64,000 nt of DNA from Antitrichia curtipendula (Eukaryota > Streptophyta > Bryopsida > Hypnales > Leucodontaceae): contig OX579636.1 of the NCBI GenBank assembly GCA_951230915.1, forward strand, positions 28,641,567 to 28,705,566, in the 5' to 3' direction. The stretch's first letter is position 1, and the number at the start of each line of letters is the position of its first letter. The position numbers and the translations under genes were made by a program. The notes under the pieces were generated by a model. It searched no databases and was not told the origin of the DNA. It was given only the letters and a program-made list of their open reading frames with translations. Below, one piece after another: positions 1-11,262 of the stretch.

Positions 1-730
1 TATTTCTATAGCAATTCTTCATTGCACTTTATAATGCTTAAAGGTCTAGATCCATTGAGAGGGTTGCTGATATATGAGCCTAGAATCGTGAACCCATGAG
101 CCCAGAAGACTGTACACCTATGTATAAAGAGCTTCTATGATTATAGTTTAACTATTATATATATCATAGATGTTTATATTATAAGCACCTTTGATGGTTG
201 TAAGACATTTACTTAAACGCATGCTCTAGGCTTATATGCTTGCATTTTCATGCTCACACACTAGCATCGTTGATCAATTGATGGATTCTTAAGAAATTAG
301 ATTCAACACCATGACATATAGAATATTGATTTTTGAAGAGAAGAGATATATTGTAGAGATGTGTACGGGTGGATGAAATGTAAGTAGTCATGAATGTAGT
401 AGGACTAGTCATGAATGTTCCATGCTTAACCATTTCCTTTGTTTTTACAATTTGGAAGGTTCATAGAAGTATAGAATCTTTGAAAAATCAATGTACTAGG
501 CATAAGATATATCCAATTGTGGTGCTAGGATGTTGTCAAGTTTTGTAATAGACAATAGAAGACAACCATTGTCAAAAATATCAAGCTACTTGAACATATG
601 TTGTAATACAACACAATTGTACATATGTAAGATTATGAGATGAACTTCAGAAATTGCATTGCATGAAAAAAATTACATCTTAATGACAAGTATAAAGCAT
701 ATAATCTTGTATTTTTCCAAGCTTATGAAA
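1..730. other. AT-rich stretch without a recognisable gene
   Basis: I see only short chance reading frames, no splice-framed coding stretch and no domain. It ends at the CACTA-type MITE. Confidence 0.5.
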
Positions 731-922
731 CACTAGAAGAAAAATAGGGGTTCTGCAACTACGGGTTTTTGAGTTGCAGTGGACACAGTTGCAGTGTAGT
801 TGCACTGTAGTTGAACTGTAGTTGCGTGCAACTACAATGCAACTACACTGCAACTAGACAGAAATTGTGTCCACTGCAACTCAAAAACCCGTAGTTGCAG
901 AACCCCTATTTTTCTTCTAGTG
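731..922. mobile_element. CACTA-type MITE, almost fully palindromic
   Basis: The 192-bp element begins CACTAGAAGAAAAATAGGGG and ends with its reverse complement. The matching arms run about 55 bp without an obvious mismatch, and the centre consists of repeated TAGTTGCA-like words. It is flanked by AAA at 728-730 and AAA at 923-925, the 3-bp target duplication expected of the CACTA (En/Spm) superfamily. It carries no coding sequence, so it would need a transposase supplied in trans. The near-identity of the arms suggests a fairly recent insertion. Confidence 0.85.
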
Positions 923-3900
923 AAAGATTGGTGCAATGTGATTTAATCGGACAAGTCATCATTTGAAATTGGTAAAAACTTAAGGCAAATTAGAGTGTGG
1001 TAAAAATCATATGAAAGATATGTGTAGGATTGTATAGCACCATTTTTCAAGTGTGGTCATACTTTAGTGATAATTTCCCTATTGTTATTATACCTCCAAA
1101 TAGAAAGACAACAAGTGATTATGTGACTTTTATTACAAGCGAACATTAAGTGGGTTCTATTTTTTGCACAATCACCTTGGGCAATTGACACTTATTGCGC
1201 TCTAGTCCACTGCAACTTATTTCCATTGCAATGGAGACAAAGCTCATGGTGTGACAAAACCAATTCTGGCTTGCAAGGTCTTTAGACTTGAGCCCTACAA
1301 AGAATGTATAGAAGATTACCAAAGATTTGTTGCGGCAATATGGTAGACCAAGAAATAAGGAAGAAACAAGGCAAACTATCCAATAAACATGGAATACAAT
1401 ATCTATGAAGTGCCAACTCAATAACTCCATTAGAAATATGCCTAATAAAATGCAAGTAGTTGATATTACAACAAAAGGTGGCAACACCAGATGGAAGACA
1501 TTGCGTTATGTTTTTTAAATTTATTATTGTATGATACTATAATATTGTAATGTAAATTTATTATATTGTATACTAGATTCTATGATCTTTCCAATGCACT
1601 TTGTAGCTTGCGTGAATTGATGAGTTTTTTAGCCTTCCGGAGCTTTTCAAAGGTTCTAGTTTTATTTTGTTTCACCTTGGGAGAAAGAATTTGAATTATT
1701 TTAAAAGCCTACTCTACAATACAATAAGGTCCAGTTTACACCTAGAAGCTAGCCTATCAATTTGGTAGAATGAATTTTTTGTTCAAAAAAGATACGATCC
1801 AACATGGCTCGAGCTCGATGAATGAGGTGCATCAAGAAAAGGAGGCCAATTCTTAGCCCCTTGGGGTCAATGTCAGATTTCAATTACAAATTATATTTTA
1901 AATAAAATATTTTTCTTTTCAACAAATTAGATCCATTGGATTTTGTGCAATTTGCTTCAAGGGGAATTGGCCCAATTTCTCTTTATAAAGCAGTTCTAGA
2001 AAAAAAAAAAGCTGAAATTTTCTAGGCTTTATTGAATCGGTCTAGCTTCTTGGCCTTGAGGCCTTTCCATATGGGAGAATTGGCCTCCATTATACTCTTA
2101 TTTTATTGACTAGTTGAGGACGGCCTCAAACCCAGAAGGAGCAAAAAATTTGTGCAATTGGCTGAGTTGTCCCTGGCCTCTAGGTGTAAAGCGGCCCTTA
2201 AGATTAGAACCAACAGCTGGATTACAATGTTCTATGAAGACACGTCATGTCATGTCACTCTCGTTGTTAGTCTGCAGGAGACACAATCTTCTGTTCAAGT
2301 AGTGAAGTGATCGAAAACCATGAATGTGACTCCCTGCATCCAAGAATTGGCTAACAACTGGAGAGAGCATTTCGGAACTCTGCGGGAATTGGTGCTTGAT
2401 TTGTAAGCAGACCGGAACTGTGTCTGTCAGCGATGATCTGTACCTGAAGTTGCAAACTTTGTGGAGCCATGCGCAACAACAAAGGCAGCTCTCGTGCTCC
2501 ATCGTCTCACACTGATACGGATGTGGTAGAATTTCAGCCTAAGAAATGGAGGCAATTTGAACCTAATTACAACAGATTAACTGGCCTCTTAACATGGGTA
2601 TCCCTTACTGGACTATTTTAGTAGCCTTGCAAAATCAGATTTGAACAGTTTGAGCAAGATTGATGGCTAAGCTTACTTAGATCCAAATCTTGCTTTTTAT
2701 TTATTATGGGAGTGTTGAGGAGAGTTCCATAGCATTGCAGTGGATGAAAACCGGTAAGGTTACATGACATTCTTGAGCCTTCAGAGGGTCTTCCTTTCCC
2801 TCTATGGAGCTCTCCTGAATGAAATTCATCCTGACATAGTAGTAGAGAACTTATAGTATAAAGTAGGAATATCAGGTGTGTTGCAAAATAGACTCTATGA
2901 TAGAGTCAATTTTCAATTAATTCTGCCAGTTTTGAGGAGCTAGCTAGTGCATTCATTTACTAGTAAGCTTACATAGCATGTGAATTCTAATTTCACTTAA
3001 GTGACTGGCAATACTCCTTTCTTGGACTAGAGTCGATGTCCATGAAAAGCAAACAATGAAAAATTTAATATCAATTCATAAAATCTATCAGAGTAGTACT
3101 TAACTTTACATTACTCATTTCATTTTTCCTACCCACTAACTCACTCTCTTACACAATTGAAAAATATTGACGCATGGCTTTAGAGTTCTATTCGGGTGTG
3201 GAATATTCCACACCATTTCATCCTCTAGATGAAATAATGTGGAATATTTCACATCATTAAATCATAACAAAGGCAGTTGGCCCCACTGTTTTAGAATGTT
3301 ATATAGGGTGAGTTGCAAAAACTACACAAAATTCTTAGCCTTCCACCCAGGCTGCCTTGTATGCGGGAGCCAGACTAGTTATTCTTCTCTTGTTTTTTAA
3401 TTCACACCATCACTTTTAAAAGACCCTCCCCCCCCTCCCCCCCCCCCCTTCCCCACAAAAAACCCACGTAATTCACTTATGTTAAGAAGTGGAGTAAATT
3501 CATTTAATTTAGTCAATTGGGCATGGGAGTAACCTTAATATGCCTAGGAGGCCAACAAATGGTTCTTGAATGATATTTAGCTTCCCTTTGATGGAAAAAA
3601 GGAAAAATTTCATTCATTTTTAAGAGGGAGAATTGGTTGAAGACTTTGCAAGAAGGTGGTGTTGAAAGTTCTTTCTTTGTGGTATTATTGACTTCCCTAC
3701 ATATGAAGATGTTCAACTTTGGAAGGATGCAATCCTATATAATCAAGGTAGTTAGCTCAAAAAATTCAAATTCTTGGATGAGTAGGAACAATCTATGTAT
3801 CCCCTACAATATCATAGAAAGTTGTTCATAGGACACTTTTAGTCCTTGGTGTTGTGACATGGTTGACCCTTAAGGGTTTGTAGGAAATCATACATACAAT

Positions 3901-4150
3901 ATCATGTTTGACTCCAAAGAATACATAATGATGTACAAAAATATGACAAAACATACACCTTTAAATTGACAGTTCAACAACTAGATCATCTTTAGTTTGG
4001 ATATCATTTTAACATCTAAACCTTGTCATGCTCAAATACAAGACCACACACATAGAATACAAGACCATTATGTAGCTTTTGAGACATGTAGGAGGTGCAA
4101 TAATGATCCAAATTGAGGGTGCCATGTGTCATTGGATTTGACTCTAAAAG
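923..4150. other. Intergenic DNA, nothing recognised
   Basis: About 3.2 kb of AT-rich sequence. It holds scattered frames under 120 codons that lack splice context or recognisable motifs, and a C-rich tract near 3427-3456. Frames around 2114-2502 overlap on opposite strands and match nothing I know. Confidence 0.45.
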
Positions 4151-4159
4151 GAGCACCAT

Positions 4160-4870
4160 GTGTGTTTGGATTTGACTCTTAACAAAAATCTGGTGCAAAA
4201 AAAATATGGAAGAAGAGAAACTTCTTCTTGTGGGCACACGTCCTGTTGTTGTTTCATCAATGCACTACAAAACGACAGTCACTTGGGGCGTTTTCTTAAG
4301 AAACATAGTCACAGCCCTCTAAGCGTTAAGAACACATTTTGCGCTGGCAAATTCGACTGCAATTGGGCGGTCATGACTCTTACCACAGACAGAGAGAGAG
4401 CACGCACCAGCGATGAACAGAAATTCTTTCTTCAATTCCTCCGTTACTTTCACTAAAATTCACGTAAGAAATCACAATCTCAGCACACACCATTCACGGT
4501 AATTTCATTTATCTTGCGGGAAGGAAGGACTCCACCTTTGAAATCTACGGTAACTTACATTTCCAGGTGGGGTTTCGATCGGTATAATCCAAGTGCACAT
4601 CATATTCAAGCCAAACTGCAGTAGCTATTTTTTCCTACTTAATTTGTGAAAAACTTTTCTGTGTATATAACAGGGCCGTTCGAAGCCCATTGCTGCTGTT
4701 TTCTTTGTAAGAGATCCTCGTAAGAAATTAAAAAGCCCAAGTAATGGAAGAACACAACAACTGAAAGGCACGAAGTTGGAAGTTGGAGCAGCCCAAAACC
4801 AAGCAAGTCAAGGAAGGGGAATCGAAACCAGTTGACAGAAAACCATTCAAGGAGACGCCTACGGTAAGCT
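4160..4870 (+). other. Gene-like patch: two possible plus-strand exons
   Basis: This stretch is less AT-rich than its surroundings. A 98-codon frame runs at 4160-4456. A lysine-rich frame at about 4765-4865 ends in a good donor (ACG|GTAAGC), and its protein has runs such as KQVKEGESKPVDRKPFKE. An ATG at 4744 is followed within seven codons by TGA, so the upstream frame is closed. I recognise no domain. It may be the 5' end of a decayed gene or chance. Confidence 0.2.
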
Positions 4871-5007
4871 TATTGATCTTCAGAATGATCCTCGTTATGC
4901 TGACGGCACTTGAAGGTTGCATGAGAAGAAGCAGCTTCTGCAATCTGTCCACTGCCATTTCTATTGCCACGCTTTCTCTCTGAAAAGAAAAACACCGAAA
5001 ACAGTCA

Positions 5008-5255
5008 AGGGTCCATTCCTTAGCAACAAAAAGAAGAAGAATACCATTTGTTCTAACACTGAAGAAAATAAAAGAATTGGTTGGAAAAAAAGAGATCCAT
5101 TCATTAGCAACAAAAAGAAGAAGAACATTAATTAATTCTAGGACTGACGAGAATAAAAGAATCTGTTGGCAAGAAAGAGATCAATTCATTAGCAACTAAA
5201 GAAGAATAACATCGGTTCTAGGACTGACAAGAATAAAGAATTTGTTGGCATGGTT
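5008..5255 (+). repeat. Three-copy tandem repeat, about 85-bp period
   Basis: Copies start near 5008, 5091 and 5176. Each has the core CATTCATTAGCAACAAAAAG followed by a GAATAAAAGAAT-like tail. In one plus-strand frame the first two copies read as lysine-rich segments with SNKKKKN, like a nuclear localisation signal. The third copy is degraded and loses that frame. It is probably a local tandem duplication, with the coding appearance coming from A-richness. Confidence 0.7.
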
Positions 5256-5702
5256 CTACTAGCTATGCCACAAGGACATAGATAGGGAGTGCTACCTTTG
5301 GTGCCTCATTATTTTTGGAGGTAAGGTAAAGAAGGCCTATTTGTGGCACAACTCAAAAACCACGTTGTTCATGCCACTATGTATTAGTAGTGTACATTTC
5401 AAAAAAAATAAATGTATACTAATGGTACATAATGGCTGAAAAGTGACACAAATAGTCACATGGCACAAATAGGGTCTGTAGCACAAACTCAATAGCATAA
5501 AGAAAAAACCAATGACATTGTTTGATAGTTTTATTGTTGTTTAAAACAACATTCTTGAATATCTTGCAAACTTGTTCATTATCGTTAAGTACTAATCAAA
5601 CATTCAAAACTTGTTTTTGTTTTTTTTGTTTGGTGGTGAAGACTACAATAAGGCCCAATAATATACTTGTATACAATTAAAAAAAAGAATTCCTAATTTA
5701 GG

Positions 5703-6636
5703 TCAAGGTGTACTTTTGTTCAAAATTGATTGGCGTGTTTGCTCCAAGAAATCCTCCCATTGAAGGAGTTGCAACTCTTGCTTCTCAGCATCGGTCAACT
5801 CGAAGTTGGGTTCCCGGCCACACAAGTAAGCCGCTCTGTCATCCATGCACGTACACAAGTTAAAATTTCCATAAAACAATTCCAATACATGCATACTTCT
5901 TTAATATCATTGCCTCTAACATCTCAAGACATCCTCTATTCACTTACCAAATCCAACAAGGAAAAGTACACAATTTAAAATCCTCTATGCATTCTTACCA
6001 TTACACCTCGCTATTCCATATGTCATAAACAGTTGCATATAGATGTGATATAATGAAAGAGTTAGACAAGTGACATAAGACTCAAAACGAAATGTTTGGC
6101 TCCTGCAACACTAATCACTTTTCAAATAGTACTTGTAAATGCAACTTATAGCATTTTTATTTATTTTATTTTATTTTTGGTAGGTAGGCGGGATGGGGTG
6201 GGGTGCAATTGAATATAACCATTTTCCTTTATGTGGAAGGAAGTTCCCCATAGTGGTTCTTTGTGGATTGTATTGCCCCCTCAAACATTTACTCTTTGGT
6301 TATTCAACTCTATTGATATTGTAATCACATGCATTTTGGGTGCTTAGGCTGTGGCATTAAAGATGTTTGAGCTTACCACCAATGCAAGTATAAGACGCAT
6401 CTTTTGCAATCAAAAAGTAATGCAAGGTCAATTTAACTAATAATTAATCACAAACCGGTCATAGAGACGAGCTGCTTCTTCTTGGGAATCCACAGTGCCT
6501 AAGTGGACTTGCTTCTTCTCCACTTTAATGGCTGCTTGCCATTTCATATTCTTGAAGTAGACACCACGCATGACACAAGGCTCTTGGTTCTCTCGGTGTT
6601 TCCTCTTTTGTTGCTTCCTTTTCTTCAATTCTTTCC
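5703..6636 (-). CDS. AP2-domain protein of the At4g13040/APD1 type, 3' part
   Basis: Two exons on the minus strand give most of one AP2/ERF DNA-binding domain. Exon 6636-6456 follows a GTTGTAG acceptor and encodes a basic run, then RGVYFKNMKWQAAIKV, LGTVDSQEEAARLYD and the first two bases of Arg. Donor CCG|GTTTGT and acceptor GATGACAG join it to exon 5835-5703, which completes Arg and continues AAYLCGREPNFELT and WEDFLEQTR before a stop. Phases match (CG|A). The YDRAA-x-CGREPNFEL signature is that of the single-AP2 At4g13040 group, reported in Arabidopsis as a nuclear regulator of salicylic-acid defence. The exons encoding the N-terminus were not found upstream (6.64-17 kb). A weak donor near the last codons means the protein could also continue downstream. 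The domain is undisrupted, so the gene could be functional. Confidence 0.75.
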
Positions 6637-6739
6637 CTACAACGTGGGCAATCAATATCACCATTAGCAAGGATACATCTTCAATTTTGTTAAATTGGTG
6701 AATACTCAAGACATTGACACTTTGCAAGGCAGGCATCCT

Positions 6740-8250
6740 AAATCCTTTAATTTATGCCAATCCTAGTTTTTACAGCTTTGTGCTAAAGAATAGCGCCAAT
6801 AGAATGAATTTGATACTCAAATCTACCTTAGGCTTTGATCCAGTCATAGTAAAGCCTAGGTAAGCAATATCTTACCCTATTTTGTACTTGTTATTAGGAA
6901 TTGTTTGGTCTAAATTTATTCTACACTTCTGAAACCACATTCGAGATTATTATTTTTCAAAAATAGGAAAATAATGATTTGTAACGATTCTTGCATTTAA
7001 TGGTGACCTTGAAGCATCTTGAATGAAGTTGTGCATGACATACCTATTCAGTTTTTTTATGAATGATACAAAGTACAAGAAGAACACTCATATTCGTCTA
7101 TATTGGCATAAGTGCTACACAATAGTCATCTTGTAACATGTATTGCCAAGAAAAAAAAATCCTAGATCCACCTACTAATGGGAGGGAGCTCAATATAGAC
7201 CCCAAACCAATTTAGTGCAAATTTATATTGGTCAAACAATTCAGTGCCTGAAATGTTGGACTAATGTAGATTTGCATTGAATTGGGTTGGGGTCTATGAT
7301 GGGTTCCCTACCTCACATCAATACCTCAAGTAGAAGGTCCAATACTTGCCATACATCCTATTCTAGGCCCTATGTATCAATGGTATATGTTTTTGGTCTC
7401 AAACGTACATTTATTACTAGTACACAAAGAGTAGAACCTTTTAGTTTGAGTAGAATTTTGTAGTAGCATGAATCAACATCATTGCAATCTAAACCAAACC
7501 TAAATTCAACTTCAAATGGGCACTTTAGAGGACTATGAAGGCACAACCTTCTGGAAAGGAGGCATGATACAATTGATGCAACTCATGAAGGGACGGCATA
7601 GGTGGTGGAGTTGCAAATTTAAACCTTGTGTTCACATCCTGCAGTTCATCACCTCCAACATGTGGAGTCATAAGAATGATGTAGAAAATACCAGAAAGAA
7701 TGGTGGAACAATCAAATGGCTAGGAGAGAATGACAAAATTTGTGCAAGTCCAGTCAATATCTTAGTGTACAAAATAGAAATATCTTTGTAAAGAACACAT
7801 TCTTTTATGTTAAGAGGATGGTCTATATGTCATTTAAGGATGTTGTGAACATTTGGACTCAATTTTTATATGAAATGAGCTACTCCCAAACTTTCAAAAA
7901 TGATTAATTGTTTCACTACACACAAAAAATTCATAACATGGGGAACGCCACAAAGTCCAATGCAGGATGAAACATGAGCAACAAGTGCAGTGCACTTGGG
8001 ACTTTGCCGAACAACACAACTGAGACCCAATTCCATCTGGAGACAATGAATTCAAGCTAGGGTACCTGTTTGCTGGGTATCTCCTTTTTGGTGTTCAAGG
8101 TTGTTGCTGGAACAGCAGCTGCCCTAGGATAAGAAGAACGCCTGGACACTTGTGGTGGACTTGTTGTATCTGCAAGATGCAATCCACGATCAAATTCAAA
8201 GTCTGAAGGAAATTAAACAATAATTGTCAAATTTTGCAATAACATGCATA
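6740..8250. other. Upstream/intronic AT-rich DNA with one hairpin
   Basis: This lies 5' of the AP2 exons and probably includes their upstream intron. I found no further exon. A 91-codon plus-strand frame at 7516-7791 has no motif. The only clear structure is the hairpin at 7193-7298. Confidence 0.4.
7193..7298. repeat. Short inverted repeat (hairpin, 45-bp arms)
   Basis: The left arm 7193-7237 (ATATAGACCCCAAACCAATT...) is complementary, with several mismatches, to 7253-7298 (...AATTGGGTTGGGGTCTAT). The loop is about 15 bp. It is probably a worn fold-back MITE; no target duplication was recognised. Confidence 0.6.
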
Positions 8251-10865
8251 GCATTCTTGAACATGAAGGTTGCGGTGTCTCTTCTACAGCAGTGGCATTG
8301 TCGCAAGAATGATTTCTCCTACAGTGGCGTGGGATTCAGGAAGAAGCGTCGATTCAAGAGTTTCAAGAGTTTTCAATGTTTTTCGTAACACGAAAAGGAG
8401 GCAGCAATGCGTGAGAGAGACAGGGCCTGAGCCCCTGAAGTTCAAGAATGTTACGAAAAATCGAGTCGCCAATGAGAATTGAAAACTCTAGGCGACAAAA
8501 GAAATTGACAAAAACTTAGGGCTCAGAATCGTGCAAAGCTTAAAATGGAAGAAAGAAGAGAATCTTGCAGTTGAACTCCTGCACTCTGCCATGGCATCTC
8601 CATTCTAACTATCAACTGATCATTCCCTCCTATAACTTTGATTTTCCCCAGAACACAGAACTGCGTTTTCATACAATACCTGGAGACAGTCCACTATGTC
8701 GCCGTTTCCTGATACTAACCATGTTTGAACTCCTCCACTGCTTTAATGGGTTTCAGCGACAGTAGCTGTGACAATAAGTTGGAACAACCCCCCAAAATTG
8801 CTCAACTGCTCTCAAAACTTCAAGCACGCAATCCTCCTCGTAACCTCGCTCGCCATCATTCGATCTCGCAACATTCTCAAAAACGAATCTGCTACCACTG
8901 TGCATGATCTGCGGACAACCGGACGACCCAAATCATACACAAATTATGATTAACTAAACGGCGCATTCCAGAGCCTTCACTGAATCGCAAACTTTCGACG
9001 ACGAATTGAAGGAGCTCTCTTCCCTTTCGAAATGAAGCTTGTTCTCCACCTCGATGACAACGTTCACGTACCTCGAGAAGAATCTTCACCACTGTGCAGG
9101 TTTGACACACACTCTGCACCCTAAATGTGCTGGTGCTTGTGGAACGGTACACGAATTTCGACATGTAGAAGAACAATAGCACGTCCAAGCACAAGCAAAG
9201 AATGTTTCACTCTTCAAAATTGCAACATACCGACAACCCTGAACTTCGAGTCTCCGAAAGAGTCTCCGAGCGATCTCCCAAGCAAACCTCAAAAAAGCAA
9301 TTCCAACCCAATTGCAACTCTGCGATCAAGATCATCGAACCGAAAGAGAGAGAGAGAGAGCGACACACGCACACACAAAAAACGAACTCACCTGGCCATG
9401 TCTGACCAAGGAAACTCCAAGAAGTGAAAGCTCCGCCACCTACTGCTCGCCATTCTTCTCGATCCATCGTAAGGAATTACCAACAGTTGCGTGTGCGTGT
9501 GCGTGCGCTTGTGCAGCTTCTGCAAACCTCCTTCGCATTCATTCAATGGGGAAAGTGAGGCTGTGAGAAAGGAAGCCAGGAAGGAGTCGCCGGGGGAGCT
9601 GAAGGTGGTAAGTTAATAACTTCAGATTAGATGATGCCCAGCCCATAAGATCTGGGTAGGGGTTTTTGGAAATTGGGGGCTTTTGGTTGGGCCCTTCTTC
9701 CAGTAAACGTGAAGCTAATATTGTTCTTTGCATCAGCAGAGGCATCATCGGCTGGACTTTTCTTCTTCCGTCGCTTGTTGGCAGTTCTATCCAAAGCTCC
9801 CCATTGTGCGCTTGCACACTGTGCCTACCACTAGGAATCCGGCAGTAGCCATAGAGATTGTAGGATCTGTAGATTTTTGTAGCCATAGCCACGATGATGG
9901 TGGACTGATGACTAGGGTCAACTGAACCTGCCGATCTGACGTGGATTGGGCCCTCCACCGAAGGACGGATGCCACGGTGAATTTATTGCCTTCTAATTGT
10001 TGTTAAGAGAAGGATTAAAGAACTGCTTTACGACTTCCATGTCTACGAAGCACAACAGGGGATATTGTTGTGTAGGGTAAGGCGCCCCGACGTAGTCTGA
10101 AGGCGGAGCCCAAAGGCCAAGAGCACGTTATTTTCCAAAGGACTTGCGAGCAGGGTGCCTTACAATTTCTTAAGGGCCAATTATGATTATGAAATGCCCT
10201 CCTTTCGAATGGGAAATCTGAGGCCAGGGTCCTTACGTAGCCTTCTGTTGTATGAGCCAAAATCCGATGCGTGAAAAGATTCTGTGTAGGGATGGTTACT
10301 GCCTGGAAAGCTCTTGTGTTTGGCAATGACGAGGATACACTAGCCTTTTGCTTGTTCCAAGCGTGAATGCACTTGGACGGCATGGGTGGTGGGAGATTCC
10401 AACAAATGTTTGGATTTTGGAACAGGCGACAAGGTTACACGCATTTCCAGGAGGAGGAATTCAATGTAACGATGGGATTTTATAGCGATTTCGGTGAGAT
10501 TTGCTGGAAATGGCCAAGGGTTCTGTTGAAGCCTTCCGTCCGGTAACCAAGTAGCGAATAACTTACATGATTCAAAATTTACCAGAAATTGGTAGGCTCA
10601 ACTAAAGCTTGGAGCAACCTCTGACAGTAACAGAACATCGAGCAAAGTGTTCAACTTGGGCTGGGTGAGTGGGTCCTGCACGGCTGCGATGGAGGACCAT
10701 CCTTGGGGCAAATACCGCGGAATCACTTACGGTGGAAACATACGATTGCGTACAGTATTGCTTTGCTACGTCAGTCGGTACAGTCATCACACTGGCGTTT
10801 TCTTTCCTCTGGTTTGGATCATTTCTGTAAGTTATCTTGAACTCTTGCTCAGCGCCCTCTTGCAT
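8250..10865 (+). other. GC-richer gene-like region, unrecognised and possibly decayed
   Basis: The base composition rises here. It holds a GA/CA-rich leader (GAGAGAGAGAG near 9346), an acidic-basic frame ending at a good donor (AAGGTG|GTAAGT, exon end 9607), and an acceptor CATCAGCAG after which the same phase stays open from 9740 to a TGA at 9925. No in-frame ATG was found for that pair. Further on, one plus frame around 10,260-10,545 reads as protein (for example VTAWKALVFGNDEDTLAF and FWNRRQGYTHFQEEEFNV) but is broken by TGA codons. I recognise no family. A broken or non-coding transcript unit is possible. Confidence 0.25.
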
Positions 10866-10871
10866 TAACCC

Positions 10872-11100
10872 TTAACCCTTAAACGTCGAGGCCGACGTTT
10901 TGTGGATGATGAATGACAAGAGAATCTCCTATGTAGGATAGAAGTGCAATTATTCATCTTTCAAATTTTGTGGGAAAAGAGAAGATCATCCACAATAGTT
11001 TGACTTCCAATGAGTGATTTTGCATTATTTTAATCCAACAATTCACATGGTATTAAGACAGATGATTTCCATGGTTATGAGCCCGTCGTTTAAGGGTTAA
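10872..11100. mobile_element. piggyBac-like MITE with TTAA ends, copy 1
   Basis: The left end is TTAA-CCCTTAAACGTCG and the right end is CGTCGTTTAAGGG-TTAA, forming inverted repeats. The TTAA at each end and CCC...GGG termini are the hallmark of piggyBac insertion (TTAA duplication). It is 229 bp and has no coding capacity. Its interior matches the elements at 30.3 and 31.0 kb, sharing for example CTTCCAATGAGTG-like and ATTCACATGGTA-like words. Confidence 0.7.
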
Positions 11101-11262
11101 AATGATGGGTTGGTTACCGTGAAAATCATTTGTTTTGGTACCTTGTGAATTGTTAGCTTAAAAAAATGCAAAAGCACTGGTTTGAAGTCAAGCTACTGTA
11201 GAAGACCCTCTCTTTTCACACAAAATTTGGAAGATGAATAGTTGCACTTCTTCTTGCCGTTG
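11101..11262. mobile_element. Partial inverted copy of the same TTAA MITE
   Basis: Starting at the right TTAA of copy 1, the sequence reads through the opposite strand of the same family (ACCGTGAAAATCATTTG, TTGTGAATTGTTAG, ACAAAATTTGGAAGATGAAT, GTTGCACTTCT) and stops about 160 bp later. The two copies therefore lie head to head and share one TTAA. The second is truncated and more diverged. Confidence 0.6.

Noticed and set aside
3427..3456. C-rich tracts here and near 14,815, 20,885 and 22,672 as possible i-motif/G-quadruplex regulators
   Set aside because: They are simple homopolymer tracts in intergenic or MITE sequence, with no link to a promoter or gene.
9539..9958. 139-codon minus-strand frame
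   Set aside because: It lies antisense to the splice-compatible plus frames at 9.5-9.9 kb, spans their intron, and has no recognisable motif.
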